From: Porphyromonas sp. oral taxon 275
GTDB taxonomy: Bacteria > Bacteroidota > Bacteroidia > Bacteroidales > Porphyromonadaceae
Assembly (NCBI RefSeq): GCF_018127745.1
Contig: NZ_CP072333.1
Location: forward strand, 124,001 to 188,000
DNA length: 64,000 nt
Direction: 5' to 3'
The notes beneath the pieces are model-generated. The model was not told the origin of the DNA. It searched no databases and saw only the letters and a list, made by a program, of their open reading frames with translations. Shown here in pieces: positions 36,630 through 44,794 of this stretch; the first letter of the stretch is position 1; every line of letters starts with the position of its first letter. The position numbers were made by a program, and so were the translations under genes.

Positions 36630-39371
36630 CTAGAGGTCGCGCCCGAGGACGAAGTGGATATTGCTTCCGCCACGCTCCTGGTAGCCTGCTGGACGGTCGA
36701 AGCCATAGCCCCAGTCGAGCCCGAGGAGGCCGATCATAGGCATCATGACGCGTACGCCGAGGCCTGCCGAGCGCTTGAGGTCAAAGGGATTGTAGCGGCT
36801 GATGTCGCGCCAGGCGTTCCCCGCCTCGGCGAAGGCCAGCACCCATACGGTGGTGCTCTGCTCGAAGATCAGCGGGTAGCGGAGCTCGAGGGCAGCCTTC
36901 ATGTAGCTGTAGGCGTAGTCGTAGTTCGCCCCAGCGATCGAGCCGTTCTTGTAGCCGCGTAGGCCGATGGTCTCGTTCATATAGCTCATCGAGCCCGACA
37001 TCATGTCGCCACCCATATAGAACGTCCCGAAGGGCGATCTCTTATACTTGTTGTAGCTGTTGATGATGCCCCCTTCCATACGAGCCATCAGGACGGGCGT
37101 GCGCTTGACGGTCGTGGGGTTCATCAGCGGGATGAAGAGCTTGCCAGAGTACTTCCACTTGTGGTACTCGATGAAGCGGTAGCGGTCGGCCGACGGCAGA
37201 TTGGGGTCGGAGTAGTCCTTCTTGTCAAAGAGGGAGTAGGGGGGCGTGAGGCTCACCGAGAGGGAGAACTCGGATCCGCGGCGCGTGTAGACGGGGTTGT
37301 CCACGGAGTTGCGGTCGATGCGCAGCTCGAGGTTGATGTCGTTGGCCGAGCCGTGGTGGAAGTTCTCGAAGGTGTTGTACGACCAGTTGTTGAGGCGGTA
37401 GTGGGTGTAGTTGAGGGAGGCGGTGAGCTGGAACCAGTTGTCGGGCCAGTTCAGTCGGCGCCCATTAGCTACCGAGAAGCCGATGAGGCTGAGGCTGCGG
37501 TCGGAGTCGTAGGCGTTCTCGTAGAGCGTCGAGCTATTGCCGTAGCCATAGTCGCTGCCATAGCCATAGCCACCGTAGCCGTAGCCTCGGCCATAGCCCC
37601 CACCGTAGTAGTTGTAGGGATTGTTGTAGCCATAGCCGTAGCCGGAGTTCTGCAGCTGCCCTGAGTAGTAGCGCTGGTCGATGGCCGTGGTGCGGGAGTA
37701 GAAGGCACTTACCGAGAGGAGGTTGGGGCGCTTCTTGCCGAACCAGGGGTCACTGAAGGAGACGCTGAGCTGGTTGTAGTAGCGCGCATTGGTCTGCCCC
37801 GTGATGGAGAGCTTCTGCCCATCGCCCTGCGGGATGATCCCTCGGTACATGCTCGGACGGAAGAGGTTCTCGATCGAGAAGTTGGTGAAGGTGAAGCCCA
37901 CCGAGCCGATGATCCCCGTTTGGCTCCAGCCGATGGAGAGGTTCAGCTGGTCATTGCTCTTGGGTGTCAGGTCGTACTCGATGTCCACCGTCCCAGCCTG
38001 GGGATTGGGTACGGGCTTGGGGATGGACTTCTCCGCGTCGAAGTGCCCGAGCTGATTGAGCATGCGGAAGGAGTTCATCAGGTCCTCGCGGCTGAAGAGC
38101 ATACCGGGCTTGGTGTAGAGCTCGCGGCGTACGACGTCCTCGTAGACGATATCATTACCACGGATCTTCACCTTGTCGATGGTGGCCTGAGGTCCCTCGG
38201 AGATGCGGATGTCAAGCGATACGGAGTCGCCCTCGATGTTGGTCTCGACGGGGTCTACGCCTGCGAAGATGTAGCCATTATTATAGTAGAGGTTGCTCAC
38301 AGCGTCCTCATCGGTGGAGAGGCGGCTCTCTAGGCGCTTCTGGTCGTAGACGTCGCCTGGGCGGATGCCGAGGACCTGCTCCAGCACCTGGCTGGGGTAC
38401 TTAGTGTTCCCGACGAAGCGTACATCCTTGATGTAGTACTTCTGCCCTTCGCTGAGACGCAGGTAGATGTCCACCTTGCGCTCGCCTGGGACGGGGACGA
38501 TGCTATCGGAGAGGAGCTCGGCGTCGCGGTAGCCGTAGGACTGGTACTTCTTGATGAGGTTCTGTAGGTCCTGCTTGTAGTCGGCGTCGACGAACTTCTT
38601 CTGGCTGAAGATCTTCAGGAGGGAGGACAGTGCGCGCCCTCCGCTTAGAGAGAAGCCCTCATTGGTCTTGCTCAGGGCCATACGCAGCTGGTGGGGCGTC
38701 AGCGCTAGGTTGCCATCGAAGTAGATGTTGCGCACCTTGGTCTTGCCACTACGGTCGATGTCGATCGTCAGGTCTACGTAGCCAGGCTGTCCCTGGGTAT
38801 CGGTCTGCTCTATGTCCAGGCGCATGTCGCGGTAGCCCTTCTCGTCGTAGTACTTCTTGACGAGCTGGCGGGTGCGGTTGAGCACGTTGGGGGAGACCTG
38901 TACGCCCTTGCGTAGGCCGGTGCGCTTCTCCAGCTCCTCACGGTCGCTCTTGGAGATGCCCGTGAAGTTGACCTCGTTGATGCGAGGGCGCTCGGTCAGC
39001 TGGATCTCCAGGTAGACCTTGTCGCCGACGTACTTCGTCACGAGGATGCGTGCATTGGAGAAGTAGCCCGCCTGGAGGTAGCGGTTGACCGCCGAGGTCA
39101 GGGCAGCGCCAGGGATCTGGATCTCGTCCCCGACGTTGAGCCCCGAGAGGTTCGCCAGGACGAAGTCGTCATAGCTGGTCGAGCCCGTGATCTTGACCTC
39201 TGCGATGGTCTTGGTCACGGGGTGCTCGTAGGAGATACGTGGGGCGAGGACGGAGTCTGCAACAGCCTGTGGAGCGCTGACTACGAGGGTGCGAGGGGCA
39301 CGCGGTGCAGCGGTCGCCGCACCAGCCGTGAGTAGACAGCCTAGGAGGAGTGCAGGGAGTCTCTTGTGCAT
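36630..39371 (-). CDS. bamA: Outer-membrane assembly factor BamA
   Basis: 913 residues. After the signal peptide and an Ala/Pro-rich linker come five POTRA domains (about 55-460; e.g. RPRINEVNFTGISKSDREELEKRTGL, GNLALTPHQLRMALSKTNEGF, YYIKDVRFVGNTKY). The Omp85 barrel follows, ending LGLDWGYGFDRP...HFVLGRDL. BamA folds and inserts beta-barrel proteins into the outer membrane. A Gly/Tyr/Asn-rich stretch (about 571-611, encoded at 37539-37655) sits in the barrel, probably in a surface loop, and is discussed as a finding. The gene lies between uppS and the two ompH genes. Confidence 0.96.
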   Translation of the reverse strand: MHKRLPALLLGCLLTAGAATAAPRAPRTLVVSAPQAVADSVLAPRISYEHPVTKTIAEVKITGSTSYDDFVLANLSGLNVGDEIQIPGAALTSAVNRYLQAGYFSNARILVTKYVGDKVYLEIQLTERPRINEVNFTGISKSDREELEKRTGLRKGVQVSPNVLNRTRQLVKKYYDEKGYRDMRLDIEQTDTQGQPGYVDLTIDIDRSGKTKVRNIYFDGNLALTPHQLRMALSKTNEGFSLSGGRALSSLLKIFSQKKFVDADYKQDLQNLIKKYQSYGYRDAELLSDSIVPVPGERKVDIYLRLSEGQKYYIKDVRFVGNTKYPSQVLEQVLGIRPGDVYDQKRLESRLSTDEDAVSNLYYNNGYIFAGVDPVETNIEGDSVSLDIRISEGPQATIDKVKIRGNDIVYEDVVRRELYTKPGMLFSREDLMNSFRMLNQLGHFDAEKSIPKPVPNPQAGTVDIEYDLTPKSNDQLNLSIGWSQTGIIGSVGFTFTNFSIENLFRPSMYRGIIPQGDGQKLSITGQTNARYYNQLSVSFSDPWFGKKRPNLLSVSAFYSRTTAIDQRYYSGQLQNSGYGYGYNNPYNYYGGGYGRGYGYGGYGYGSDYGYGNSSTLYENAYDSDRSLSLIGFSVANGRRLNWPDNWFQLTASLNYTHYRLNNWSYNTFENFHHGSANDINLELRIDRNSVDNPVYTRRGSEFSLSVSLTPPYSLFDKKDYSDPNLPSADRYRFIEYHKWKYSGKLFIPLMNPTTVKRTPVLMARMEGGIINSYNKYKRSPFGTFYMGGDMMSGSMSYMNETIGLRGYKNGSIAGANYDYAYSYMKAALELRYPLIFEQSTTVWVLAFAEAGNAWRDISRYNPFDLKRSAGLGVRVMMPMIGLLGLDWGYGFDRPAGYQERGGSNIHFVLGRDL

Positions 39372-39407
39372 AGAGTCGTATTATCGTCGGTCGGGCTAGC
39401 CCCTAGG

Positions 39408-40166
39408 CTAGTCCTCGAGTTGTATTTGTTCGCTTGTCTTGCCGAAGCGGCGTTCGCGGCTCGCATAGGCTGCGAGGGCCTCGTCGAGTGCCTCCTGCCC
39501 GAAGTCCGGCCAGTAGGTCTCAGAGAAGTAGAGCTCGGAGTAGGCGGACTGCCAGAGCAGGTAGTTGCTGATGCGCTCCTCGCCGCCCGTCCGGATCACC
39601 AGGTCGGGGTCGGGGTACTCAGCGGTGTCGAGGTAGCTGCTGATGAGCTCCTCGGTGATCTCCTCGGGACGGAGGCGACCAGCGGCAGCCTCACAGGCGA
39701 GGCGCTGGGAGGCGCGGCGGATCTCGTCACGCGAGGAGTAGCTGAGCGCTAGGATGAGGGTGATCTGTGCCCCGTCCTTGGTCAGCTCGATGCTCTCGGC
39801 CAGGGAGTCCTGAGCCTGCTGTGGCAGGCGGGAGAGGTCGCCTATGGCGCGCATGCGTACGCCCTCGGCGATGAGCTGGGGGGTCTCGGCGTGGATGGCC
39901 GAGACGAGGATGCTCATCAGGGCATCCACTTCCTCCTGAGGGCGAGACCAGTTCTCTGTGCTGAAGGTATATACCGTCAGGTACTTGATCCCGCGCCTGG
40001 CGGCTGCACGGAGGGTAGTCCGTAGTGCATCCTGCCCGCGTATATGTCCCTCAGTACGAGGGAGGCCACGCTGCTTGGCCCAGCGTCCGTTGCCATCCAT
40101 GATGATAGCTACGTGGCTCGGTATGTGTGAGGCCGAGAGCACTTCGTCTTGGGTCTGTGTCGCCAT
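39408..40166 (-). CDS. uppS: Undecaprenyl-diphosphate synthase UppS
   Basis: 252 residues. A cis-prenyltransferase that makes C55-PP, the lipid carrier for peptidoglycan and surface polysaccharides. The catalytic MDGNGRWA with D24 lies near the start, YTFSTENWSRP at about 76-86, and the C-terminal RTGGEERISNYLLWQSAYSELYF contains the conserved Arg and Glu residues. In Bacteroidota uppS regularly precedes bamA; here the gap is 36 bp. It would also supply the carrier for the glycosyltransferase locus at 45-50 kb. Confidence 0.97.
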   Translation of the reverse strand: MATQTQDEVLSASHIPSHVAIIMDGNGRWAKQRGLPRTEGHIRGQDALRTTLRAAARRGIKYLTVYTFSTENWSRPQEEVDALMSILVSAIHAETPQLIAEGVRMRAIGDLSRLPQQAQDSLAESIELTKDGAQITLILALSYSSRDEIRRASQRLACEAAAGRLRPEEITEELISSYLDTAEYPDPDLVIRTGGEERISNYLLWQSAYSELYFSETYWPDFGQEALDEALAAYASRERRFGKTSEQIQLED

Positions 40167-40236
40167 CGTCTGCGCGTCTTTGCTTGCTTATATGTTACCT
40201 AACGTAGGAATACCTCCTACAAATATACTTATATCT

Positions 40237-40920
40237 TTAGTTACAGCCCGTGCAGGGCGCCTTCCCGAGGCGCCAGGCTAGGGCTATGCTCCAGGCGCCG
40301 TAGCTGTCCTGGGCCTTGATCCCGTGTGGGCCGCCTGCGCCTCGTGGGTAATCGGCCCAAGCAGGGCCTGTATCCTCCAGGCGGCTGGAGAGGCAGCGGT
40401 GCACCGACCAGTCGAGCGTGAGGCTCAGGCGATCGCTGAGGAGCGCCTTGACTCCGAGCCCTAGGTAGAGGCTGGGCAGCAGGAGCTCGCGGCTGGTGGA
40501 GGAGCGTCCGCCTAGGGCTAAGCCAAGGCCTAGACCGAGGTAGGGGCTCCAGGGGCGTGTCCTAAGGTAGGACTGCTCCCTACTGAGGGGGAGGAAGTGG
40601 TAGCGTCCGCCGAGGCGAAGCTCCACTAGGCGGCGGCTGAAGTCCTCCTGGGCTCCCAGCCGTGCCAGCGCCTCATCGACCCTACGTGCGCTGATCTGTC
40701 GCAGCCCGAGCTCCCCCGTCCAGCTCCAGTGTAGCTGCGGCTGGTAGCTCATGCTGAGGCTAAGCCCTGGGCGGTGTCGCCCAAGTAGGCCTCGTGGGTC
40801 CAGCTCGCCTAGGTAGTAGCTCGAGTGGAGCGCGAGTCCGAGCTCGTAGGGCCGCTCCTCGGCGCTGAGCTCAAGGGCGGAGAGGCCGCACAGTAAGAGG
40901 AGCGCTAGGCGGCGAATCAT
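40237..40920 (-). CDS. DUF6089-like outer-membrane beta-barrel protein
   Basis: 227 residues with a signal peptide (MIRRLALLLLCGLSALELSAEE). The mature part is made of alternating beta strands of a small barrel: YELGLALHSSYYLGELDP at the start, then WSPYLGLGLGLALGG and LYLGLGVKALLSDRLSLTLDWSVHRC. This is the pattern of DUF6089 proteins, which in many Bacteroidota stand directly upstream of uppS-bamA. It ends in a CTGC motif, whose meaning is unclear. The function is unknown; place and pattern suggest an envelope role. Identification rests on context as much as sequence. Confidence 0.7.
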   Translation of the reverse strand: MIRRLALLLLCGLSALELSAEERPYELGLALHSSYYLGELDPRGLLGRHRPGLSLSMSYQPQLHWSWTGELGLRQISARRVDEALARLGAQEDFSRRLVELRLGGRYHFLPLSREQSYLRTRPWSPYLGLGLGLALGGRSSTSRELLLPSLYLGLGVKALLSDRLSLTLDWSVHRCLSSRLEDTGPAWADYPRGAGGPHGIKAQDSYGAWSIALAWRLGKAPCTGCN

Positions 40921-40944
40921 CCTCGAGGCTGGCTGCCCTCAGGG

Positions 40945-42300
40945 CTAGTTGTGCTCGCTGCGGCGGATGAGCCCCTCGAAGAGTCGGGGCTGGGCGCCTC
41001 CCATCAGGAGGTAGATGTGGGTCGCATCAGCCCCCTTGAGGGCGAGGATACGCTTGGAGGCGAAGTCGCTCGGCGTCAGCCCCGTGAGGGCAATGTCGCG
41101 TCCCCGCTCCCAGCTCTGGCCACCGTCGCGGGAGAAGTACATCTCCAGCCCCGTGGCGGTAGCGACGAAGCGGAAGCTCTCGCTCGTGGAGGCGAGGTGG
41201 GTCACCGTCTCGTAGAGCGGGCGAGCGCCGTAGGAGAGGCTGTCTCTATCCTGGGCCCACTGGACGCCGTTGGTCGTCCACCAGCGCGTAGGGTAGTGCT
41301 TGCCCGCGAGCTCCTGGCTGCCGAAGAGGTAGAGTGTCGTACGTCCCACGAGCTTGTCGTTGGAGCTATAGCTGTAGCTGCCTGCCGCGGGGAAGTCGCT
41401 CGGGACGCTGTAGCTGCGGCTCTCCACCTGGCTGCCATCGTAGAGACCGAACTGCTGGCTGCCGCCCTCGGTCTTGATGACGGCTAGGCGTGGCTCGCCC
41501 TGCGTGCTCGTCAGCGGGCCGATGAGGCGCGTGATACCCGTGCCAGAGACCTCGATCCAGCTGCCCGACTGCTCGCGGTAGAGCTTGGCTGCGCTGGTCG
41601 TGATGTAGCGTACCGAGCCGAGGCTGGCGATGGAGGTGACGCGCTCTGTGCTGGGGATGCCGCTGAGGGGCTCACTGCTCCAGCTGGTGGGCGTGCTGGC
41701 GTAGCTCGTTAGCTGATTTGCGTTGGCGCTTCTCCAGAGGAGGGCTGCACCCTTAGCCTGCTCTAGGAGGCCTAGAGCGCCCCCCTCGAGTGTGGGGAGC
41801 TGGCTCGCGCTGACCTCGCTCCACTGGAAGGTCTGCGGGTCGTTGACGTAGCTAGCGAGGTGCACACGGTAGACGTACTGCTCACGCTGGTTCGTCCCCG
41901 CCACAGGGGTACTCACGCGAATGCGTAGGTCCTTGGTCGAGGAGAGGTCGTAGGTCTTGGTAGCGGTCCAGGACTCGAAGTTGCCCGTACCGAGGGCGAC
42001 CTCGACCTGTGCAGCCGCAGCTGCTGCGGTGATGCGCAGGCGTACCTTGTCTAGGGCCTGGCCATAGGGCAGCGGCTCGGGGTTGGTGATCTGCCCCTCG
42101 GTGCTGTTGCGTATAGAGAACTGTACCCTCTCGAGGGCGCTGGCTACCGTCTTCTCGGAGGAGGAGATGGAGAAGGCGCTCAGCTGGTTACTCCCGAGGT
42201 GTATGTCTTGCAGCTCCGTCTTCTTGCTGTTGCAGGCGCTGGATAGCAGGAGTGTGCCTGCTGCCAGGGCTGGTAGGAGGAGGGATGCGATACGTCTCAT
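40945..42300 (-). CDS. DUF6242-like lipoprotein
   Basis: 451 residues. A lipoprotein signal peptide ends LLLSSAC with C23 lipidated. An N-terminal domain (about 30-150: QLSAFSISSSEKTVASALERVQFSI...YVYRVHLASY) of immunoglobulin-like strands is followed by a larger part that looks like a degenerate beta-propeller with sialidase-like repeats (YFSRDGGQSWERG, about 390-402, an Asp-box-type motif). The layout matches DUF6242 proteins of Bacteroidales. It is the first gene of the uppS-bamA-ompH cluster, 24 bp before the DUF6089 gene. The function is unknown. Confidence 0.65.
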   Translation of the reverse strand: MRRIASLLLPALAAGTLLLSSACNSKKTELQDIHLGSNQLSAFSISSSEKTVASALERVQFSIRNSTEGQITNPEPLPYGQALDKVRLRITAAAAAAQVEVALGTGNFESWTATKTYDLSSTKDLRIRVSTPVAGTNQREQYVYRVHLASYVNDPQTFQWSEVSASQLPTLEGGALGLLEQAKGAALLWRSANANQLTSYASTPTSWSSEPLSGIPSTERVTSIASLGSVRYITTSAAKLYREQSGSWIEVSGTGITRLIGPLTSTQGEPRLAVIKTEGGSQQFGLYDGSQVESRSYSVPSDFPAAGSYSYSSNDKLVGRTTLYLFGSQELAGKHYPTRWWTTNGVQWAQDRDSLSYGARPLYETVTHLASTSESFRFVATATGLEMYFSRDGGQSWERGRDIALTGLTPSDFASKRILALKGADATHIYLLMGGAQPRLFEGLIRRSEHN

Positions 42301-42407
42301 GCGGCTATTCTATCTGTTGATGATCTACTCTTGGTGTACGGGCTTAGGATGGGAAGCTCGTGTCGAGCCCAGCTGGAGCCTCTTCCCATGCTCTATCCAC
42401 TAAGCCA

Positions 42408-42415
42408 CAAAGGTA
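42408..42415 (-). promoter_or_regulatory. -7 element of the DUF6242-uppS-bamA-ompH cluster
   Basis: TACCTTTG on the minus strand, a perfect TAnnTTTG, leaving a leader of about 100 nt. The leader holds a perfect 8-bp inverted repeat, ATGGGAAG (42349-42356) with CTTCCCAT (42382-42389). Confidence 0.65.
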
Positions 42416-42542
42416 TAAAGAATTCCCCACGCGGCAGTACCTGGGACGTGCTGGGCGCCTGTCGCTGGGGCTGGCTCCTTAGACGTCTGGGCAAGGGGCG
42501 CCTCGTGGCTGGGCTTGCTTGGGCACAGCCCACGGGGAGTCG

Positions 42543-42670
42543 TCGCCTTTGCCGGGGGACACGATCAGCGCGTAGGAGCAGCCCTACTCGGTTGGTGTCG
42601 CTCTCGGGAGTGGGCAGAGTGGACGACGCTCAAGCCCAGGGGAGGCCGCCCGAGAGCCAGGCAAAGGCGA
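42543..42670. ncRNA. Candidate structured RNA with a three-way junction (strand unknown)
   Basis: Perfect complementary arms nest neatly: P1 TCGCCTTTGCC (42543-42553) with GGCAAAGGCGA (42660-42670). Arm A is GACAC (42558-42562) with GTGTC (42595-42599), and inside it GTAGG (42572-42576) with CCTAC (42583-42587). Arm B is GCTCTCGGG (42600-42608) with CCCGAGAGC (42649-42657), and inside it TGGGC (42611-42615) with GCCCA (42634-42638). The junction has only 4, 0 and 2 unpaired bases. No promoter of the TAnnTTTG type was found on either strand, and no match to rnpB, ssrA, ffs or a known riboswitch was recognised. Confidence 0.35.
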
Positions 42671-42759
42671 GCCCATAAAAGGAACGCGCGCACGTCCCGT
42701 CCTAGTCTCGTGGAGGGCACAGCCAAGGCGGAGGAAGTTCCGACCTAAGGGGGACGGAA

Positions 42760-42880
42760 CTTTATTATATAAGTTCTTGGAAAAAGTAATATAACTTCTG
42801 GTGTGATATAATATAACTTTTGGCTGATTATTATATTACTTTCCTCGCATTATTATATTACTTTCTCCCCTCTCCCTATT
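42760..42880. repeat. 22-bp array with five AT-rich units (array B3)
   Basis: TTATAT/TAATAT centres at 42765, 42787, 42809, 42831 and 42853, exactly 22 bp apart. Flanking GC-rich units are degenerate here (a CTAT and a CTTAT remnant follow). The gap 42301-43053 also has the operon promoter, the RNA candidate and a terminator, but no credible gene. Confidence 0.88.
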
Positions 42881-42988
42881 TCTGCGGCTTCCCTCCTTAT
42901 TATAATGGAGCTCCGTCCGACTAGAGGCTCGGGCTCCTGAGGCTGGGTGCTGCGCCTTGCCTCTATCCCAGCTCCACCCCCAAACGAA

Positions 42989-43026
42989 GAGCGCCCAGCA
43001 GAGTCGATGCACTCTGCTGGGCGCTC
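42989..43026 (-). terminator. Terminator after the TonB-domain gene
   Basis: A perfect 16-bp stem (42989-43004 with 43011-43026, 6-nt loop) lies 28 bp beyond the stop; the tail is only weakly T-rich. Confidence 0.75.
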
Positions 43027-43053
43027 TCGTAGGGAGGGCCTCAGGGGCTTGGC

Positions 43054-43479
43054 TTACTTGAGACGGTAGACGACGGGAAGCACGTAACGCGTGCGGACGA
43101 CCTTACCCTGATGGCGTCCAGGTTCCCACTTGGGCATGGCACGGACTACGCGTAGAGCCTCCTTGTTGAGTTCGGCAGAGATACCTCTGGCGACCTTAGC
43201 GTGCGAGATCGATCCGTCGGCCTCGACGACGAAGCTGACCATGACGCGTCCCTGCTTACCTGCCTTGACGGCTGCCTCGGGGTAGCGAATGTTCTCCGCG
43301 AGGTACTTCATCATGGCGCTCATACCTCCAGGGAAGCCGGGCTCGGTGTCGACGACCTCGTAGATCTTTTGGTCTTCCTGCTGTAGGTGGCTGGATGGCT
43401 GCTGACCCTGTGCGTCAGGGCTGAGGCCAGGGAGTGCCAGGAGGCAGAGGCCCAGGCCTAGGAAAAGAGCTTTCTTCAT
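43054..43479 (-). CDS. Secreted TonB C-terminal-domain protein
   Basis: 141 residues. A cleavable-looking signal peptide (MKKALFLGLGLCLLALPGLSPDAQGQ) is followed by a short linker and a TonB C-terminal domain (about 45-141): FPGGMSAMMKYLAENIRYPEAAVKAGKQGRVMVSFVVEADGSI and ALRVVRAMPKWEPG, both hallmarks of the Bacteroidota TonB family. The Pro-rich spacer that lets TonB cross the periplasm is absent, so classical energy transduction is doubtful. It could be a periplasmic partner or modulator. It is a single gene with its own promoter, palindrome and terminator. Confidence 0.85.
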   Translation of the reverse strand: MKKALFLGLGLCLLALPGLSPDAQGQQPSSHLQQEDQKIYEVVDTEPGFPGGMSAMMKYLAENIRYPEAAVKAGKQGRVMVSFVVEADGSISHAKVARGISAELNKEALRVVRAMPKWEPGRHQGKVVRTRYVLPVVYRLK

Positions 43480-43516
43480 AGAGTTAGTGTAGCATTAAAG
43501 GGTTAATAACGAAAGC

Positions 43517-43550
43517 GACAGGATGCGTGTAGCATCCTGTCACAAAAGTA
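43517..43550 (-). promoter_or_regulatory. Promoter with overlapping 10-bp palindrome, TonB-domain gene
   Basis: -7 TACTTTTG (minus strand, 43550-43543) is followed after 1 bp by a perfect inverted repeat GACAGGATGC-N5-GCATCCTGTC (43541-43517). The repeat covers the expected transcription start, so it could be an operator or a 5'-end RNA hairpin. Confidence 0.6.
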
Positions 43551-43629
43551 GTATTTATTTCGTTATGATGTCCCCGAGGCTGCGCTTAGGCGGACTCTAT
43601 GTTTCTTTTTCGAGGCGGGAGGCCTTCGT

Positions 43630-44697
43630 CTAGCCCTTCTTGAGTCTATCCTTCTCCCCGAAGAGCAAGAAGTCTAGGTAGGGATTGAACTTGAGGCAGT
43701 AGATGACGGCGAGCGTCGGGAGCAGCGTCACGAGGGCCCCAGCGAAGTAGAGGAGCAGCTCCAGCGGCAGGCGTGCCGAGGGCTCCAGGGCAGGGAGCAG
43801 CGTGTCCAGCGGCGGCAGGATGGGGATGAAGAAGTAGTGCACGAGGTAGATCGGCAGCGACCAGTTCCCGAGGAAGACGAAGGCCTTGCCGACCTTGCTG
43901 CTGCCCTCCGTCATGAGGCCGAAGGTATAGACGAGGAAGGCGAAGAAGGAGAGGGCCATCAGGCGATCGTTGTGCCACAGCCCGTAGGATAGGTAGGGCG
44001 TATCGTAGCTGTAGTAGCGCAGGAGGCCGATGCTGACCACGAGGAGGGCAAAGGAAACGAGCCCCGCGCTATGGCTACGCAGGCGGGGCAGCAGCTCGAG
44101 CCGCCCGATGAGAAAGCCGATGACCACGTAGGGATAGAGGCAGGCCATCGTCACCCGAAGGCGCTCTAGGTCTAGGGAGCATAAGCTGGAGCGATAGAGC
44201 GGTAGCTTCGTGAGTGTGTAGCAGAGTGCGATCGTCGCCGCTCCGTGTAGGCCTAGCTCTAGCGCCTTGCTTGCCTTAGCGCCTAGACGCTCTACGATCT
44301 GATCAATCCCCCAGCGCTGTAGGAGAAAGACGAGGAAGTAGATGAAGAGGGCGGGGGTGAACCAATAGTGCGCCTCCAAGAGCTCCTTCGGGCTCAGGTC
44401 TATGGTGCCTCTATTCCATAGTGTCAAGAGGCCGAGGAATAGGAGGGCAGGGGTGATGAGGCGAATGGTCTTATCCTTGAGATATCGCCCCAGCTGAGGT
44501 AGCGTGCTGACGGGACGCTGCGAGAAGTAACCTGCGATGAGGAAGAAGAGGGGCATGTGCACGGCCTTGATGAAGGCCATGAAGTAGCTATACATGGGGT
44601 GCTCCGCCCGAGCGGCAAAGATATGAATGTGCCCCATGATGACCAGTAGGATGGCAAGGCCCTTGATAGCGTCTAGGTGGAGCAGGCGGTGCTGCAT
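43630..44697 (-). CDS. Acyltransferase-3 family membrane protein
   Basis: 355 residues with about ten transmembrane helices. The N-terminus has the family start LHLDAIKGLAILLVIMGHI, with the catalytic-type His in MGH, followed by AVHMPLFFLIAGYF. These enzymes transfer acetyl or other acyl groups to sugars of surface glycans. Location next to the glycosyltransferase operon suggests O-acetylation of the same polysaccharide, although a terminator (44716-44760) separates them. No TAnnTTTG promoter is evident in the 97-bp gap, so partial read-through is possible. The acceptor is unknown. Confidence 0.88.
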   Translation of the reverse strand: MQHRLLHLDAIKGLAILLVIMGHIHIFAARAEHPMYSYFMAFIKAVHMPLFFLIAGYFSQRPVSTLPQLGRYLKDKTIRLITPALLFLGLLTLWNRGTIDLSPKELLEAHYWFTPALFIYFLVFLLQRWGIDQIVERLGAKASKALELGLHGAATIALCYTLTKLPLYRSSLCSLDLERLRVTMACLYPYVVIGFLIGRLELLPRLRSHSAGLVSFALLVVSIGLLRYYSYDTPYLSYGLWHNDRLMALSFFAFLVYTFGLMTEGSSKVGKAFVFLGNWSLPIYLVHYFFIPILPPLDTLLPALEPSARLPLELLLYFAGALVTLLPTLAVIYCLKFNPYLDFLLFGEKDRLKKG

Positions 44698-44715
44698 ATA
44701 ATAATAGGCATATAA

Positions 44716-44760
44716 AGACGCGAGCGCTGGAGGCTAGCGTATGCCCCAGCGCTCGCGTCT
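44716..44760 (-). terminator. Terminator of the polysaccharide operon
   Basis: A perfect 15-bp stem (44716-44730 with 44746-44760), followed on the minus strand by TTATAT. Confidence 0.78.
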
Positions 44761-44794
44761 GATGGTGGAGTATTAGTTGTAAGGAGAGTAGAGG

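Noticed and set aside
42543..42670. Known RNA (RNase P RNA, tmRNA, SRP RNA, TPP or cobalamin riboswitch)
   Set aside because: The conserved boxes of these RNAs are not present on either strand; a GGAGGAAGTTCCG stretch at about 42729 only loosely resembles part of RNase P RNA.
42331..42678. 115-codon plus-strand frame over the RNA candidate
   Set aside because: Arg/Ser-rich composition typical of non-coding GC-rich DNA, and it crosses the divergent promoter.
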